A DNA stretch of 64,000 nucleotides, from positions 4,527,001-4,591,000 of the forward strand of contig NZ_FMHW01000002.1 in NCBI RefSeq assembly GCF_900090325.1. Direction: 5' to 3'. The position numbers were made by a program, and so were the translations under genes. Source of the DNA: Micromonospora pallida. Lineage in GTDB: Bacteria; Actinomycetota; Actinomycetes; Mycobacteriales; Micromonosporaceae. The notes beneath the pieces are model-generated. The model did no database searches. It was not told the origin of the DNA and saw only the letters and a list, made by a program, of their open reading frames with translations. This document shows positions 8,974-18,138 of the stretch, in pieces (the stretch's first letter is position 1; each line of letters starts with the position of its first letter).

Positions 8974-9369
8974 GTGTGGCAGGCGATCAGGCGGTGGTTC
9001 GACCCGCAGGAGGTACGGACGGTCGGCACCCGCCCGGACTACCGTTTCTCCCTGGCCAACGAACGCACCTTCCTGGCCTGGCTGCGGACCGGGCTGGCGC
9101 TGATCGCCGGTGGACTCGCCGCCGCCCAGTTCCTGCCCCCGCTGCCGCTGTCCCACCTGCGCGAGGTGATCGCGGTCGCGCTGCTGCTGCTCGGCGGCAC
9201 GGTGGCCGTCCGGGCGGTGGACCACTGGGCGCGCACCGAACGGGCCATCCGGCTCGGTGAGGACCTGCCCGCCTCCCGGTTCCCCGCCGTCCTCGCGCTG
9301 GCGGTCGGGCTCGGCGCCCTGCTGCTGGTGGTGGCGGTGCTGGCCCGGGCAGTCGGGCGCAGCGGATGA
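8974..9369 (+). CDS. DUF202 / YidH family membrane protein
   Basis: A 131-residue inner-membrane protein. After RPDYRFSLANERTFLAWLRTGLALI, the DUF202 signature, it has three hydrophobic segments at about 40-60, 70-90 and 105-125. GTG at 8974 is preferred over an upstream in-frame start because it sits just before the family N-terminus. The next gene overlaps by 4 bases and is a shorter member of the same family, so the two are probably made together. The biochemical role of the family is not known. Confidence 0.8.
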   Translation: MWQAIRRWFDPQEVRTVGTRPDYRFSLANERTFLAWLRTGLALIAGGLAAAQFLPPLPLSHLREVIAVALLLLGGTVAVRAVDHWARTERAIRLGEDLPASRFPAVLALAVGLGALLLVVAVLARAVGRSG

Positions 9370-9665
9370 CCACCGATCCGGGGCTGCAACCCGAGCGGAC
9401 CCGGCTCGCCTGGCGGCGCACCGCGCTGGCGCTCACCGTGGTCACCGTGCTGGCCGTCCGACTGGCCGCCGAGGGTGGGATCGTCGGCGCGCTGGTCACC
9501 GCGCTCGCCGTGCTCACCTGGGGGGCGGCGTTGGCGCTCTGCTGGCGGCGGGCCACCGGGAGCGGTCTGCCGCGCACCGGCGGTGTCCCCGTTCCGCTGG
9601 TCGCCCTGGCCACCGCCGGCTTCGCCCTGCTCGGCATCCTGCTGGTGTTGCGGACGCTGTGGTGA
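9366..9665 (+). CDS. DUF202 family small membrane protein
   Basis: A 99-residue protein with LQPERTRLAWRRTALALT at the N-terminus, the DUF202 core, and three membrane segments. It starts in an ATGA overlap with the preceding DUF202 gene, indicating translational coupling. The two likely form a hetero-oligomer, as such pairs are common in actinomycetes. Role unknown. Confidence 0.8.
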   Translation: MTTDPGLQPERTRLAWRRTALALTVVTVLAVRLAAEGGIVGALVTALAVLTWGAALALCWRRATGSGLPRTGGVPVPLVALATAGFALLGILLVLRTLW

Positions 9666-9693
9666 CCTACGGGCAGTGCGTCATCATGGGTGC

Positions 9694-10131
9694 ATGGTTC
9701 GGGTCTTCCTCTTCCTCCTCGTGGTCCACGTGGTGCTCGCCGCGCTGTCGCTGATCGACTGCCTGTCCGCCGAGAAGCACCAGGTCCGTGCCCTGCCCCG
9801 AGCCGTCTGGGTGCCGGTTCTCCTGCTGGTGCCCCTGCTCGGCCCGGCCGCCTGGTTCCTCGCCGGTCGGCCCGCGTCCACCGGTCGGGCGCATCCGGCG
9901 GCGCCGCCGCGACGCCCGGCCGCCCCGGACGACGACCCCGACTTCCTCCGGTCGATCGCGGAGTCGGCCCGGCGGCAGGACGAGGAGTTGTTCCGCCGCT
10001 GGGAGGACGACCTGCGGCGACGCGAGGACGACCTGCGCCGGGAGCGCGATCTCGGACCCGCCGATGACCAGCGCGACCCCGACCGCACGGACACCCCCGA
10101 CCGGCGCCCCGACCCCGACCAGACCAGCTGA
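9694..10131 (+). CDS. PLDc_N (phospholipase D nuclease N-terminal) domain membrane protein
   Basis: A 145-residue protein with two membrane helices: residues 1-25 (VRVFLFLLVVHVVLAALSLI) and 38-55 (VWVPVLLLVPLLGPAAWFLAG), the PLDc_N hairpin. The cytosolic tail is highly charged, with RRWEDDLRRREDDLRRERD as a predicted helix and a Pro/Asp-rich end. No phospholipase active site is present; such proteins are small membrane proteins of unknown job. It follows the DUF202 pair by 28 bp on the same strand and ends before a strong hairpin. Confidence 0.75.
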   Translation: MVRVFLFLLVVHVVLAALSLIDCLSAEKHQVRALPRAVWVPVLLLVPLLGPAAWFLAGRPASTGRAHPAAPPRRPAAPDDDPDFLRSIAESARRQDEELFRRWEDDLRRREDDLRRERDLGPADDQRDPDRTDTPDRRPDPDQTS

Positions 10132-10156
10132 CCCCGCCCCGCCCCCGATCCGTGCC

Positions 10157-10204
10157 GATCGTGGTGGCATTCGGCCCTCCTGAGGGCCAGATGCCACCAC
10201 GATC
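10157..10204. terminator. Nested bidirectional terminator hairpin
   Basis: GATCGTGGTGGCAT (10157-10170) pairs perfectly with ATGCCACCACGATC (10191-10204), and the loop itself holds GGCCCT/AGGGCC (10173-10188). It lies between two convergent genes and can serve both. Confidence 0.85.
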
Positions 10205-10273
10205 CCCTCGGTGGACATGAGCCCACTCCGGCCGGGCGGCCGGGGCGGCCGGCGGTGAGGGCGGTGCCTCGGC

Positions 10274-11083
10274 TCAGACCCGGCGGCGCAGCGCCCGGAC
10301 GGCCAGCGGGGCGAAGATCGCCGCGAGGACGGCACCCCAGATCAGCGACTGCACCACCGGCGTGAACACCGGCCCGCCCACCAGCAGCCCGCGCAGCGCG
10401 TCGGCGAGCACGGTGACTGGGTTGACCTCGACCCAGGTCTGCAACCAGCCGGGCATAGTGTCGGTCGGCACGAACGCGTTGCTGGTGAAGGTCAACGGGA
10501 AGATCACCATGAAGCCGAAGACCTGCACCTTCTCCGGCTCGCTGGCCAGCACCCCGACCAGCACCGACACCCACGCCGCAGCCAGCGAGAAGGCCAGCAG
10601 CAGGGCGAGCGCCCCGAACAGACCGAGCACGCCGTTGTGCAGCCGGAAGCCGAGGATCGCGCCGACCCCGATCAGCAGCGAGACCGACCAGGCCTGCTTG
10701 ACCGTGTCGGCGAGGATCCGCCCGGCCAGCGGCGCCCAGCGGGCGATCGGCAACGACCGTAGCCGGTCGAAGACGCCCTTGGTGAGGTCGTAGTTGAGCC
10801 CGAACCCGGTGGTCATGGTGGCGAAGAAGGCGTTCTGCACGATGATGCCGGGCAGCGCGAACGTCAGGTACTCGCCCGGGGAACCGGAGATCGCCCCACC
10901 GAAGACGTAGGTGAAGAGCAGCACGAACATGACCGGCTGGACGCTCAGGTCAGCCAGTTCCAGCGGGTTGTGCTTGATCTGCACCAGGCTCCGCCAGGCC
11001 AGGGTGAACATGTGCGACAGCCCGGCGGCCGGACTCAGCCGGCGGGCCGGGGCGAGCGGGGCGGGAGCGGTGACGGTGGTCAT
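10274..11083 (-). CDS. ABC-2 type transporter permease (DrrB-like)
   Basis: A 269-residue permease with six membrane segments and the ABC-2 pattern: PVMFVLLFTYVFGGAI, FALPGIIVQNAFFATMTTG, DRLRSLPIARWAPLAGRILAD (the coupling segment) and FPLTFTSNAFVPTDTMPGWLQ. This is the pattern of daunorubicin-type exporters. Start is ATG at 11083, overlapping the stop of the ATPase gene by 4 bases; the frame is open further upstream but that would lie inside the ATPase. With the partner ATPase it likely exports a hydrophobic compound. Confidence 0.88.
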   Translation of the reverse strand: MTTVTAPAPLAPARRLSPAAGLSHMFTLAWRSLVQIKHNPLELADLSVQPVMFVLLFTYVFGGAISGSPGEYLTFALPGIIVQNAFFATMTTGFGLNYDLTKGVFDRLRSLPIARWAPLAGRILADTVKQAWSVSLLIGVGAILGFRLHNGVLGLFGALALLLAFSLAAAWVSVLVGVLASEPEKVQVFGFMVIFPLTFTSNAFVPTDTMPGWLQTWVEVNPVTVLADALRGLLVGGPVFTPVVQSLIWGAVLAAIFAPLAVRALRRRV

Positions 11084-12054
11084 GCCGGCGTGCCTTCCAG
11101 TTCGGCCTGGTCGGTCTGCTCCGCCTCCGGCCGGTGGCCGGTCAGCGAGAGGAAGACCTCGTCGAGGGTGGACCCGCGCAGCGCCAACTCGGCGACCCCG
11201 ATGCCGGCCTCGTCGAGGCGGCGCACCACGGCCGGCAGCACCGACGAGTCGTTCACCGGCACGGTGACCGTGTTCTGGGCCACCTCGGGCGTGAGCCCGG
11301 CGACCTGGCCGGCCACGGCGAGCACGGTCGGCAGGTCGGCGGCCCGGTTCGGGCGGATGCTCAGCGTCTGGCCACCCGTCTTGGTCTTCAGTTCCTCCGG
11401 GGTGCCCTGGGCGATCACCCGGCCGTGGTCGACCACCGCGATCTCGGTGGCGAGCTGGTCGGCCTCCTCGAGGTACTGGGTGGTGAGCAGCACGGTCACC
11501 CCGTCGGCGACCAGGCTGCGGACGATGTCCCACAGCTCGTTGCGGCTGCGTGGGTCGAGCCCGGTGGTCGGCTCGTCGAGGAAGAGCACCTGCGGCCGAC
11601 CGACCAGGCTGGCGGCCAGGTCGAGCCGCCGCCGCATGCCGCCGGAGTAGGTCTTGGCGGGCCGGTCGGCCGCGTCGGTCAGGTGGAAGTCGGCGAGCAG
11701 TTCCCGGGCGCGGGCCCGCGCGTCGCGCCGGCTGATCCCGAGCAGCCGGCCGATCAGCACCAGATTCTCCACCCCGGTCAGGGTCTCGTCGACCGAGGCG
11801 TACTGGCCGGTGAGGCCGATGAGCTGGCGGACCCGGTGGGCGTCGCGGGCGACGTCGTACCCGCCGACGGTGGCGTGCCCCTCGTCGGCCTGGAGCAGGG
11901 TGGCGAGCACCCGGACCGTGGTGGTCTTACCGGCCCCGTTCGGGCCGAGCAGGCCGAAGACCGACCCGCTCGGCACCTCGAGGTCGACTCCGGCCAGGGC
12001 GGTGGTGGCGCCGAACCGCCGCACCAGCCCTTCCGCTCGGATCGCGTGGGTCAT
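11080..12054 (-). CDS. ABC transporter ATP-binding protein (DrrA-like)
   Basis: A 324-residue ATPase: Walker A GPNGAGKTTT near residue 38, Q-loop GLTGQYASVDETLTG, signature YSGGMRRRLDLA, Walker B VLFLDEPTTGLD, and a DrrA-type C-terminal domain of about 100 residues. ATG at 12054 is chosen over an ATG 11 codons upstream because GGGGAG lies 7 bases before it and the family starts with a short MTHAIRAEGL-like strand. It pairs with the permease through a 4-base overlap. Confidence 0.9.
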   Translation of the reverse strand: MTHAIRAEGLVRRFGATTALAGVDLEVPSGSVFGLLGPNGAGKTTTVRVLATLLQADEGHATVGGYDVARDAHRVRQLIGLTGQYASVDETLTGVENLVLIGRLLGISRRDARARARELLADFHLTDAADRPAKTYSGGMRRRLDLAASLVGRPQVLFLDEPTTGLDPRSRNELWDIVRSLVADGVTVLLTTQYLEEADQLATEIAVVDHGRVIAQGTPEELKTKTGGQTLSIRPNRAADLPTVLAVAGQVAGLTPEVAQNTVTVPVNDSSVLPAVVRRLDEAGIGVAELALRGSTLDEVFLSLTGHRPEAEQTDQAELEGTPA

Positions 12055-12176
12055 GGAGAAACTCCCCGTGTCGTACGTCGTGAACAAATCACTCTGGACG
12101 ACGGGTGTGACAGTTTCGTCGTCACGCGATCCGACCCTACGACGACGGGCGGGGAGTTTCCCGTGGTTTTTCCTGG

Positions 12177-13799
12177 TCAGGCGAGGGTCGAGGAGCGGGG
12201 GTACGAGTCCGCCGGGTCGGTGATCACGTTGACCAGGTACGGCACACCGGCCTCGAAGGCCCGCTCCAGGGCCGGCCCCAGGTCGGCGGCCTTGGCGACC
12301 GTCTCGCCGGCCCCGCCCATCGCGGTGACCACCTGGTCGTAGCGGAGTTCGGGCTGGAGGTCGGCGGCGATGTCGTAGCCGTACATGGCGCGCATCGGGT
12401 GCTTCTCCAGCCCCCAGATGCCGTTGTTGCCGACCACGATCACCACCGGGAGCTGCTGCCGGACCAGGGACTCGACGTCCATCAGCGAGAAACCGGCCGC
12501 GCCGTCGCCCATCAGCACGCAGACCTGGCGGTCCGGGTGGGTGATCCGGGCTCCCATCGCGTACCCCATGCCGGTGCCGAGGCAGCCGTACGGGCCAGGG
12601 TCGAGCCAGGTGCCGGGCTGGGCCGGTTCCAGGTAACGGCCGGCGTACGAGACGAAGTCGCCGCCGTCGCCGATGGTGATCGCGTCGCGAGCCAGCACCC
12701 GACGCAGTTCGCCGTAGATCCGCGCCGGGCGGATCGGGTCGCTCTCGGCGGCCATCTCCTCGGCGTCGCGCGCCCGCGCCGCGTCCTCCTTGACGCGCAA
12801 CTGCGCGATCCAGTCGCTGTGGTCGACCCGGTCGCCCGCGTGGTCGGCCAGCGCGGTGAGGATCAGCCGCAGGTCACCGGCGGGCGAGACGGCCGTCTCC
12901 ACGTGCTCGGCGCGCTGGCTCGGGGCGTCGACGACGTGCACCACCGCCGCGTCGCCGAAGTCGCCGAAGCTCAGCCGGAAATCCAGCGGGGTGCCGACCA
13001 CCACGACCACGTCGGCCCCGCCCAGCGCGGCCCGCCGCGCCTTGGCGAACGCGAGCGGGTGTTCCGGCGGGAGCGCGCCGCGCCCCATGCCGTTGGTGAA
13101 GACCGGTACGCCGAGCGCCTCGGCCGCCGCGCGCAGGGCGTCCACCGCGTCGCCGGTCCAGACGTCCGAGCCGGCGACGATGACCGGCCGCTGTGCGCCG
13201 GCGATCAGCTCGGCGGCCCGGCGCACCTCGTCCGGGTCCGCCTCCAGCGGGGCGGGGGCCGCGCCGGTCGGCAGGTCGGCCTCCCCGACCGAGAAGACCA
13301 CCTCCAGCGGCATGTCGAGGAAGACCGGCCCCCGGTGCGGGGTGAGCGCGGTGTCCAGCGCGGCGGCGACCGCCCGGGGGATGTCGTCGGTGCCGAACAC
13401 CGTCTCGGCGTGCTTGGTGACCGGCCGGACCAGCGGGAGGTGGTCCATCTCCTGGAGGCTGCCGGAGCCCCAGCGGAAGGCCGGGGCCCTGCCCCCGAGG
13501 ACCAGCACTGGCGACGCGTTGAAGAAGGCGCTGGTCAGGCCGGAGATTCCGTTGGTGACGCCGGGGCCGGCGGTGAGCACGGCGAGGCCGGGGCGGCGCT
13601 GGAGCTTGGCCACCGCCTCGGCCGCGAAGACCGCCGACTGCTCGTGCCGCACGTCGTAGACCGGGAAGTCGGTCTTGTGCGCGGCGTCGTAGAGCGGGAA
13701 GACGTGCCCGCCGGAGAGGGTGAACATCTCGCGTACGCCGTACGCGCGCAGCGCCGCGAGCGCCAACTCTCCGCCGTGACCCTCGATCCGCTCCGTCAT
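12177..13799 (-). CDS. Thiamine-diphosphate enzyme, acetolactate synthase-like
   Basis: A 540-residue ThDP-dependent enzyme of the acetohydroxyacid synthase/oxalyl-CoA decarboxylase superfamily. The cofactor-activating Glu is in YDVRHEQSAVFAAEA (Glu53). The ThDP/Mg motif runs from GDGAAGFSLMDVESL to NN (VIVVGNNGIWG), and there is a central FAD-type fold domain. It resembles the mycobacterial protein named IlvG. No small regulatory subunit gene is next to it and no branched-chain biosynthetic genes are near, so it may not be the biosynthetic enzyme. Start ATG at 13799. Confidence 0.8.
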   Translation of the reverse strand: MTERIEGHGGELALAALRAYGVREMFTLSGGHVFPLYDAAHKTDFPVYDVRHEQSAVFAAEAVAKLQRRPGLAVLTAGPGVTNGISGLTSAFFNASPVLVLGGRAPAFRWGSGSLQEMDHLPLVRPVTKHAETVFGTDDIPRAVAAALDTALTPHRGPVFLDMPLEVVFSVGEADLPTGAAPAPLEADPDEVRRAAELIAGAQRPVIVAGSDVWTGDAVDALRAAAEALGVPVFTNGMGRGALPPEHPLAFAKARRAALGGADVVVVVGTPLDFRLSFGDFGDAAVVHVVDAPSQRAEHVETAVSPAGDLRLILTALADHAGDRVDHSDWIAQLRVKEDAARARDAEEMAAESDPIRPARIYGELRRVLARDAITIGDGGDFVSYAGRYLEPAQPGTWLDPGPYGCLGTGMGYAMGARITHPDRQVCVLMGDGAAGFSLMDVESLVRQQLPVVIVVGNNGIWGLEKHPMRAMYGYDIAADLQPELRYDQVVTAMGGAGETVAKAADLGPALERAFEAGVPYLVNVITDPADSYPRSSTLA

Positions 13800-13877
13800 C
13801 GCCGCCCCTCTCGTCGCGTGGCCGGTCCGAGGTTACCGGTCGGTCACCTGAACGTGAAGAAGCTTCGGCGCGGCGTG

Positions 13878-14651
13878 TCAGCGTCCGGTGAACCGGGGCT
13901 TGCGCTTCTCTACGAACGCGGCCATGCCCTCGCTCCGGTCGTCGGTGGCGAACAGGCCCGCGAAGAGCTGGCTCTCCCAGGCCAGGCCGGAGTTCAGGTC
14001 CATGTCGAGGCCGGCGTCGACGGCGAGCTTCGCCGCCCGCAGCGCCTGCACCGGGCCGGTGAGGTACGGCTGGACCAGCTCGACGGCGGCGAGGTAGACG
14101 TCGGCGGCCGGGACGACCCGGTCGGCCAGCCCGATCCGCAGCGCCTCCTGGGCGTCGATCATCCGGCCGGACATGATCAGATCCTTCGCGCGGGCCGGGC
14201 CGACCAGCCGGGCCAGCCGCTGGGTGCCGCCGGCTCCGGGGATGATGCCCAGCTTGATCTCCGGCTGGCCGAGCTTGGCGTCCTCGGCGACCACCCGCCA
14301 GTCGCACGCGAGGGCCAGCTCGCAGCCGCCGCCGAGGGCGTACCCGGTGATCGCGGCGACCACCGGCTTGGGAATCCGGGTGAACTCGGTGAGCGCGCTG
14401 GAGAGACGCGCGGAACGCTCGACCATGTCCACGTAGGACATGTCGGCCATCTCCTTGATGTCCGCCCCGGCGGCGAAGACCTTCTCCCCGCCGTACACGA
14501 TGACGGCGCGGACCTCGGGGTCGTCGGCGGCGGCCGTCGCGGCTTCGCGCAACTCCTCCTGGACCTGCACGTTGAGGGCATTCATCGGCGGCCGGTCCAG
14601 CCGGATGGTGCCGACGCCGTCCTTGGTCTCCAGCCGAACGAACTCGCCCAT
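13878..14651 (-). CDS. Enoyl-CoA hydratase/isomerase family protein
   Basis: A 257-residue crotonase-fold enzyme. The oxyanion-hole segments are [11 protein letters not shown] (about 59-69) and [13 protein letters not shown] (105-117). A catalytic Glu is expected in [23 protein letters not shown] (about 131), and the second Glu position falls in the same region. This full set suggests a true hydratase of fatty-acid breakdown. ATG at 14651 begins [16 protein letters not shown] as in the family; the longer open frame upstream is discarded. It precedes the ThDP enzyme gene on the same strand by 78 bp. Confidence 0.9.
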   Translation of the reverse strand: MGEFVRLETKDGVGTIRLDRPPMNALNVQVQEELREAATAAADDPEVRAVIVYGGEKVFAAGADIKEMADMSYVDMVERSARLSSALTEFTRIPKPVVAAITGYALGGGCELALACDWRVVAEDAKLGQPEIKLGIIPGAGGTQRLARLVGPARAKDLIMSGRMIDAQEALRIGLADRVVPAADVYLAAVELVQPYLTGPVQALRAAKLAVDAGLDMDLNSGLAWESQLFAGLFATDDRSEGMAAFVEKRKPRFTGR

Positions 14652-14747
14652 ACTGCCCTCACTTCCGCGTCGAAGTCGCGTGCCAACCTTACGGCGCGGG
14701 TCGTTGGGTAGATAGTCTGGTGTCAGTCCCGTCACCGGGAGTTGCCG

Positions 14748-15218
14748 ATGGTCATGTTCTACGACGACAGGTCGGTCCAGGTCACCTCGACCGCCGTCCG
14801 GGTCGACGGGCAGCGCTTCCTGCTGGCCGAGATCAGCGAGGTCTGGCACCAGCGCGGCAGCCGGTCCTGGCGGGTGCTCGCCGGCCGGGGCGCGATCGGG
14901 GCGGCGATGGCCGGCCCACTGGTGGCCGCGGTGCTCGGCATCGCCCTGGCGATCTGGCTGCACCGGTCGTGGACCGTCACGATCGCGATCGTCGGCGCGT
15001 CCGTGCTGGTCGGGCTCGCCGTCGGGCCGGTCGCCGACATCCTCTTCGAGTACCTCGACCGCTCGTACGCCCGGGGCAGCCGGGAGCGGGAGATCTGGAT
15101 CCGCTGGCAGGGCCAGCCGGTCCGGCTGGTCCGCACCGCCGACGCGCTGCGGTTCGGCCAGATCTACCGGGCGCTGCAAAGGGCGATGGAACGCGACCAG
15201 CCGGTCCGCTTCCGCTGA
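14748..15218 (+). CDS. DUF6232 family membrane protein
   Basis: A 156-residue protein with a short N-terminal beta region ([18 protein letters not shown]), two membrane helices at about 55-75 and 78-98, and a C-terminal segment [20 protein letters not shown] shared with the next gene. ATG at 14748 has GGGAG six bases upstream. The sequence pattern matches the actinobacterial DUF6232 group, whose function is unknown. TAGATAGTCT about 30 bases upstream may hold a -10 box. Confidence 0.75.
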   Translation: MVMFYDDRSVQVTSTAVRVDGQRFLLAEISEVWHQRGSRSWRVLAGRGAIGAAMAGPLVAAVLGIALAIWLHRSWTVTIAIVGASVLVGLAVGPVADILFEYLDRSYARGSREREIWIRWQGQPVRLVRTADALRFGQIYRALQRAMERDQPVRFR

Positions 15219-15294
15219 TCCGTCGTCCACACTGGACGGCGAATTCCGCCGACCGGGGCTGTCGAACCTGGCCCGCGACGGGTTCACTGTAGAG

Positions 15295-15774
15295 ATGACG
15301 CTCTATTACCAGGACGACGCGGTGCAGGTGACCTCCGAGTCGATCCGGGTGGACGGGCACACACTGCGGCTTCCCGACATCGCGTACGTCTGGCACGCCC
15401 GGGGCCGGACCACCCTCGGCCAGCACTCCCGGAAGCTGGGCCGGGGCGTCCTGATCCTGCTGCTCTCCCTGCCGCCCCTGGTGGCCCTGGTCTGCGTCAT
15501 CTCGCTGGCCTGGTCGGCGCAGGACCGGGGGAACTGGACGCTGGCGCTGATCGTCGTGGCCGCCTTCGTGGTCGGCGCGCTGGTGCTCACGCCCTTCCTG
15601 GAGCTGCCGCTCGGCTGGCTGGACCGCTCGTACGAGCGCGGCGACCGGGTGCACGAGCTGTGGGTGCAGCACCGGGGGCACGACGTCATGCTGCTGAGCA
15701 GCCCGGACGCCCTGCGGTTCGGGCAGATCTACCGGGCCGTGCAGCGCGCCGTCGAACAGCAGGGCGACGCCTGA
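15295..15774 (+). CDS. DUF6232 family membrane protein (tandem paralogue)
   Basis: A 159-residue paralogue of the preceding protein. Both have YYxDDxVQVTS near the start, a W-H-xRG turn, two central membrane helices, LDRSYxRGxRxxELW, and [17 protein letters not shown] at the end. The two genes arose by tandem duplication and lie 76 bp apart. No enzymatic motif is seen. Function unknown. Confidence 0.75.
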   Translation: MTLYYQDDAVQVTSESIRVDGHTLRLPDIAYVWHARGRTTLGQHSRKLGRGVLILLLSLPPLVALVCVISLAWSAQDRGNWTLALIVVAAFVVGALVLTPFLELPLGWLDRSYERGDRVHELWVQHRGHDVMLLSSPDALRFGQIYRAVQRAVEQQGDA

Positions 15775-15809
15775 CCCACCCCTGGCGGTCGCGCCGCACA
15801 CTTGGTCGC

Positions 15810-16655
15810 ATGGTGATTCCCCTCCCCCGCCCGTCCGCCGTCCTCGGGATGACCACCGACGCCGCCTTCCGGGCCGCCGGACTGACCCGGTCCGCGGTCG
15901 ACCAGGCGCTCGGCTCGGCGGTCTCGCTCGCGGCCGTACCGGCGCGCGCCTTCGCGGTGCTCGACGCCGTCGAGGCGCTGGTGAACAGGATCGACGGGGT
16001 CGTCGACCGGATCGAGCAGACCCTGGACCGGACCGATCAGGTGCTCACCGACGCCGAGTCGGCCGTCCGCGAGGTCGCGGTGATCAGCGCCGCCGCGACC
16101 ACTGCGATCGAGAACGCCACCGAGGTCGCCGCGAAGGCAGCCGTGGTGGTGGCCGAGGCCGAGCAGGTGTCCGCCGTGGCGGGCCGGGTGGTCGCCGAGG
16201 CGGAGCGGGTCTCCGCGAGCGCGGCCGGGTTGATCGGCCGCGCCGAGCAGGTGGCCGGGGCGGCGGCCACGGTGGTCGCCGAGGCGGAGGTGGTCGCCCG
16301 GCGGGCGGCCGGCACGGTGGAGACGGCGGAGGCGGCCTCCGCCACCGCCGGGGAACTGCTCGCCGCGTACGAGCCGGCGCTGCGCCGGAGCGCCCCGATG
16401 GCCGCGCGGTTCGTGGAGCAACTCAGCCACGAGGAGGTCACCGCCGCCATCCGCCTCGTCGACGAGCTACCCAAGCTCAAGGAGCACCTCACCACCGACA
16501 TCCTGCCGATCCTGGCCACTCTCGACCGGGTCGGCCCGGACCTGCACGACCTGCTCGACGTGACCCGGGACCTGAAGTTGGCCGTGGCCGGCATCCCCGG
16601 CCTCGGCATGCTCCGCCGCCGGGGCGAGCGCCTCTCCGACGACCAGGCCGGCTAG
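15810..16655 (+). CDS. Ala/Val/Glu-rich helical repeat protein
   Basis: A 281-residue protein made largely of long amphipathic helices. Residues about 50-200 repeat a pattern of roughly 14 residues: VVVAEAEQVSAVAGR, VVAEAERVSASAAGL, LIGRAEQVAGAAAT, VVAEAEVVARRAAG. This resembles apolipoprotein-like or phasin-like coiled coils. There is no signal peptide or membrane segment. The C-terminal 60 residues (LDRVGPDLHDLLDVTRDLKLAVAGIPGLGMLRR region) differ. It may coat a membrane or lipid surface, but that is inference from shape only. It ends 4 bases into a convergent acetyltransferase gene. Confidence 0.6.
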   Translation: MVIPLPRPSAVLGMTTDAAFRAAGLTRSAVDQALGSAVSLAAVPARAFAVLDAVEALVNRIDGVVDRIEQTLDRTDQVLTDAESAVREVAVISAAATTAIENATEVAAKAAVVVAEAEQVSAVAGRVVAEAERVSASAAGLIGRAEQVAGAAATVVAEAEVVARRAAGTVETAEAASATAGELLAAYEPALRRSAPMAARFVEQLSHEEVTAAIRLVDELPKLKEHLTTDILPILATLDRVGPDLHDLLDVTRDLKLAVAGIPGLGMLRRRGERLSDDQAG

Positions 16656-17152
16656 GTTCCGGAAACGTCGGTAACCAGGTCCCGGACGTGTCGTCGGCCG
16701 GGTTGGCTGTCGAGCATGATCTCGCCGACCGGGGCGAATCCGGTGCGCCGGAGGACCGCGAGCGAGCCGGCGTTCCGCAGGGCGGCGGAGGCGAACAGCC
16801 GGCGCAGCCCGTAGCGCTCCCGGGCCAGAACGCAGACGGCCCGGACGCCGTCGCTCGCCACGCCGTGTCCCGTCGCCCGTTCCGCCACCCGGAAGCCCAG
16901 GTCGGCGCTGCCGTCGGCGATGTCCACCAGGTTGAACCGGGCCAGCACGGCGCCGTCGTCGTCCACCAGGACGTGGAAGCGGCACTGGCCGGTGAGCTGC
17001 TCCGCCAGGAGTGCCGCATGCCGGGCGGTGAATCCGGCGAAGTAGTCGTCGCCCCGGTCCGGCACGAACCGCGCGAAGTACGCCCGGTTCTCCCGCTCGA
17101 AGCGGAGCAGGGCGGGAGCGTGGCACGGTTCGAGCTGCTGGAGTTCGGGCAC
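16652..17152 (-). CDS. GNAT acetyltransferase, RimJ/RimL type
   Basis: A 166-residue acetyltransferase: FERENRAYFARFVPDRGDDYF at the N-terminus, VLARFNLVDIADGSADLGFRVAERATGHGVASDGVRAVC (strands 4-5 with the acetyl-CoA loop), and NAGSLAVLRRTGFAPVGE. This is the RimJ/RimL layout, acting on protein N-termini or small amines. GTG at 17152 (VPELQQLEP) is preferred; a start at 17221 would add 23 residues unlike the family. It overlaps the convergent neighbour by 4 bases. Confidence 0.8.
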   Translation of the reverse strand: MPELQQLEPCHAPALLRFERENRAYFARFVPDRGDDYFAGFTARHAALLAEQLTGQCRFHVLVDDDGAVLARFNLVDIADGSADLGFRVAERATGHGVASDGVRAVCVLARERYGLRRLFASAALRNAGSLAVLRRTGFAPVGEIMLDSQPGRRHVRDLVTDVSGT

Positions 17153-17228
17153 CGCCCCACCGTACCGGCCGACCGGAGGAGATTCCGGAAGCGGAGCGCG
17201 GGCACCTCGCGGTACCGGCAATCGGGGC

Positions 17229-18122
17229 TCAGGCCGCGTAGAGCTCGTCGATCTCGGTGCGGTGGGGCAGCGCCACCGACGCGCCGAGCCGGCGGGAGCA
17301 GGCCGCGCCGGCCGCTGCCGCCCAACGGACGGCGTCGGGCAGGTCGCGCCCCTCGCCCCAGGCCACGGCGAGCGCGGCGGTGAACGCGTCGCCCGCCCCG
17401 GTGGAGTCGACCACCTCGATCCGGAACGCCGGGACGTGCAGGGCGGCGCCGTCCCGGTCGACGTACCACGCGCCGTCGGCGCCGAGGGTGAGGACCGCCC
17501 GGGGCACCAGGTCCAGCAGCGCCGCCGGGGCCTCCCGTCCCCGCCCGGTGAGCGCCACGGCCTCGACCTCGTTGACCACCAGCATGTCGACCGCCGCCAG
17601 CAGTTCCGCCGGGACCTGCCGGGCCGGGGCCGCGTTGAGGACGACCCGGGTACCGGCCGAGCGGGCCACCACGGCCGCCTCGGTAACCGTCTCCACCGGG
17701 ATCTCCAGTTGGGCCACCATGACGTCGGCGTCGCGGACAGCGGCCAGTTCGGCGTCGGTGAGCCCGGTGAGAGAGGCGTTCGCGCCCGGCGTGACCAGGA
17801 TCAGGTTCTCGCCCTCGGCGTTGACCATCACCAGCGCCACCCCGGACGTGCCGTAGGTCACCCGGAGCAGGCTGGTGTCCACGCCGGCGGCGGTGATCCG
17901 GGCTCGCAAAGTGACCCCGAAGGAGTCCGACCCGATCGCGCCGAGGAAGGCGCAGGAGGCACCCGCCCGGGTCGCGGCGATGGCCTGGTTGGCGCCCTTG
18001 CCGCCGGGCACCATCACGAAGTCGGTCCCGAGCAGGGTCTCCCCGACCCGGGGCAACGCGGGGGACGTCCCGACCAGGTCCATGTTCGCGCTGCCCACCA
18101 CCACGACCCGGGTCTGCGGCAC
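17229..18122 (-). CDS. rbsK: Ribokinase
   Basis: A 297-residue PfkB-family sugar kinase. The ribose-binding SANMDLVG (11-18) and GGKGANQA (40-47) segments match ribokinase, and the C-terminal signature DSTGAGDAFTAALA (239 on) carries the catalytic Asp245. NEVE (184-187) is the Mg-site motif. It is 16 bp downstream of an ABC ATPase gene on the same strand. No ribose transporter is beside it, so the sugar is inferred from the family. Confidence 0.9.
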   Translation of the reverse strand: MPQTRVVVVGSANMDLVGTSPALPRVGETLLGTDFVMVPGGKGANQAIAATRAGASCAFLGAIGSDSFGVTLRARITAAGVDTSLLRVTYGTSGVALVMVNAEGENLILVTPGANASLTGLTDAELAAVRDADVMVAQLEIPVETVTEAAVVARSAGTRVVLNAAPARQVPAELLAAVDMLVVNEVEAVALTGRGREAPAALLDLVPRAVLTLGADGAWYVDRDGAALHVPAFRIEVVDSTGAGDAFTAALAVAWGEGRDLPDAVRWAAAAGAACSRRLGASVALPHRTEIDELYAA

Positions 18123-18138
18123 GACAGGCTCCGGCGGG

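Noticed and set aside
12399..14711. 770-codon plus-strand open frame over the ThDP enzyme and hydratase genes
   Set aside because: Antisense mirror of two well-supported genes.
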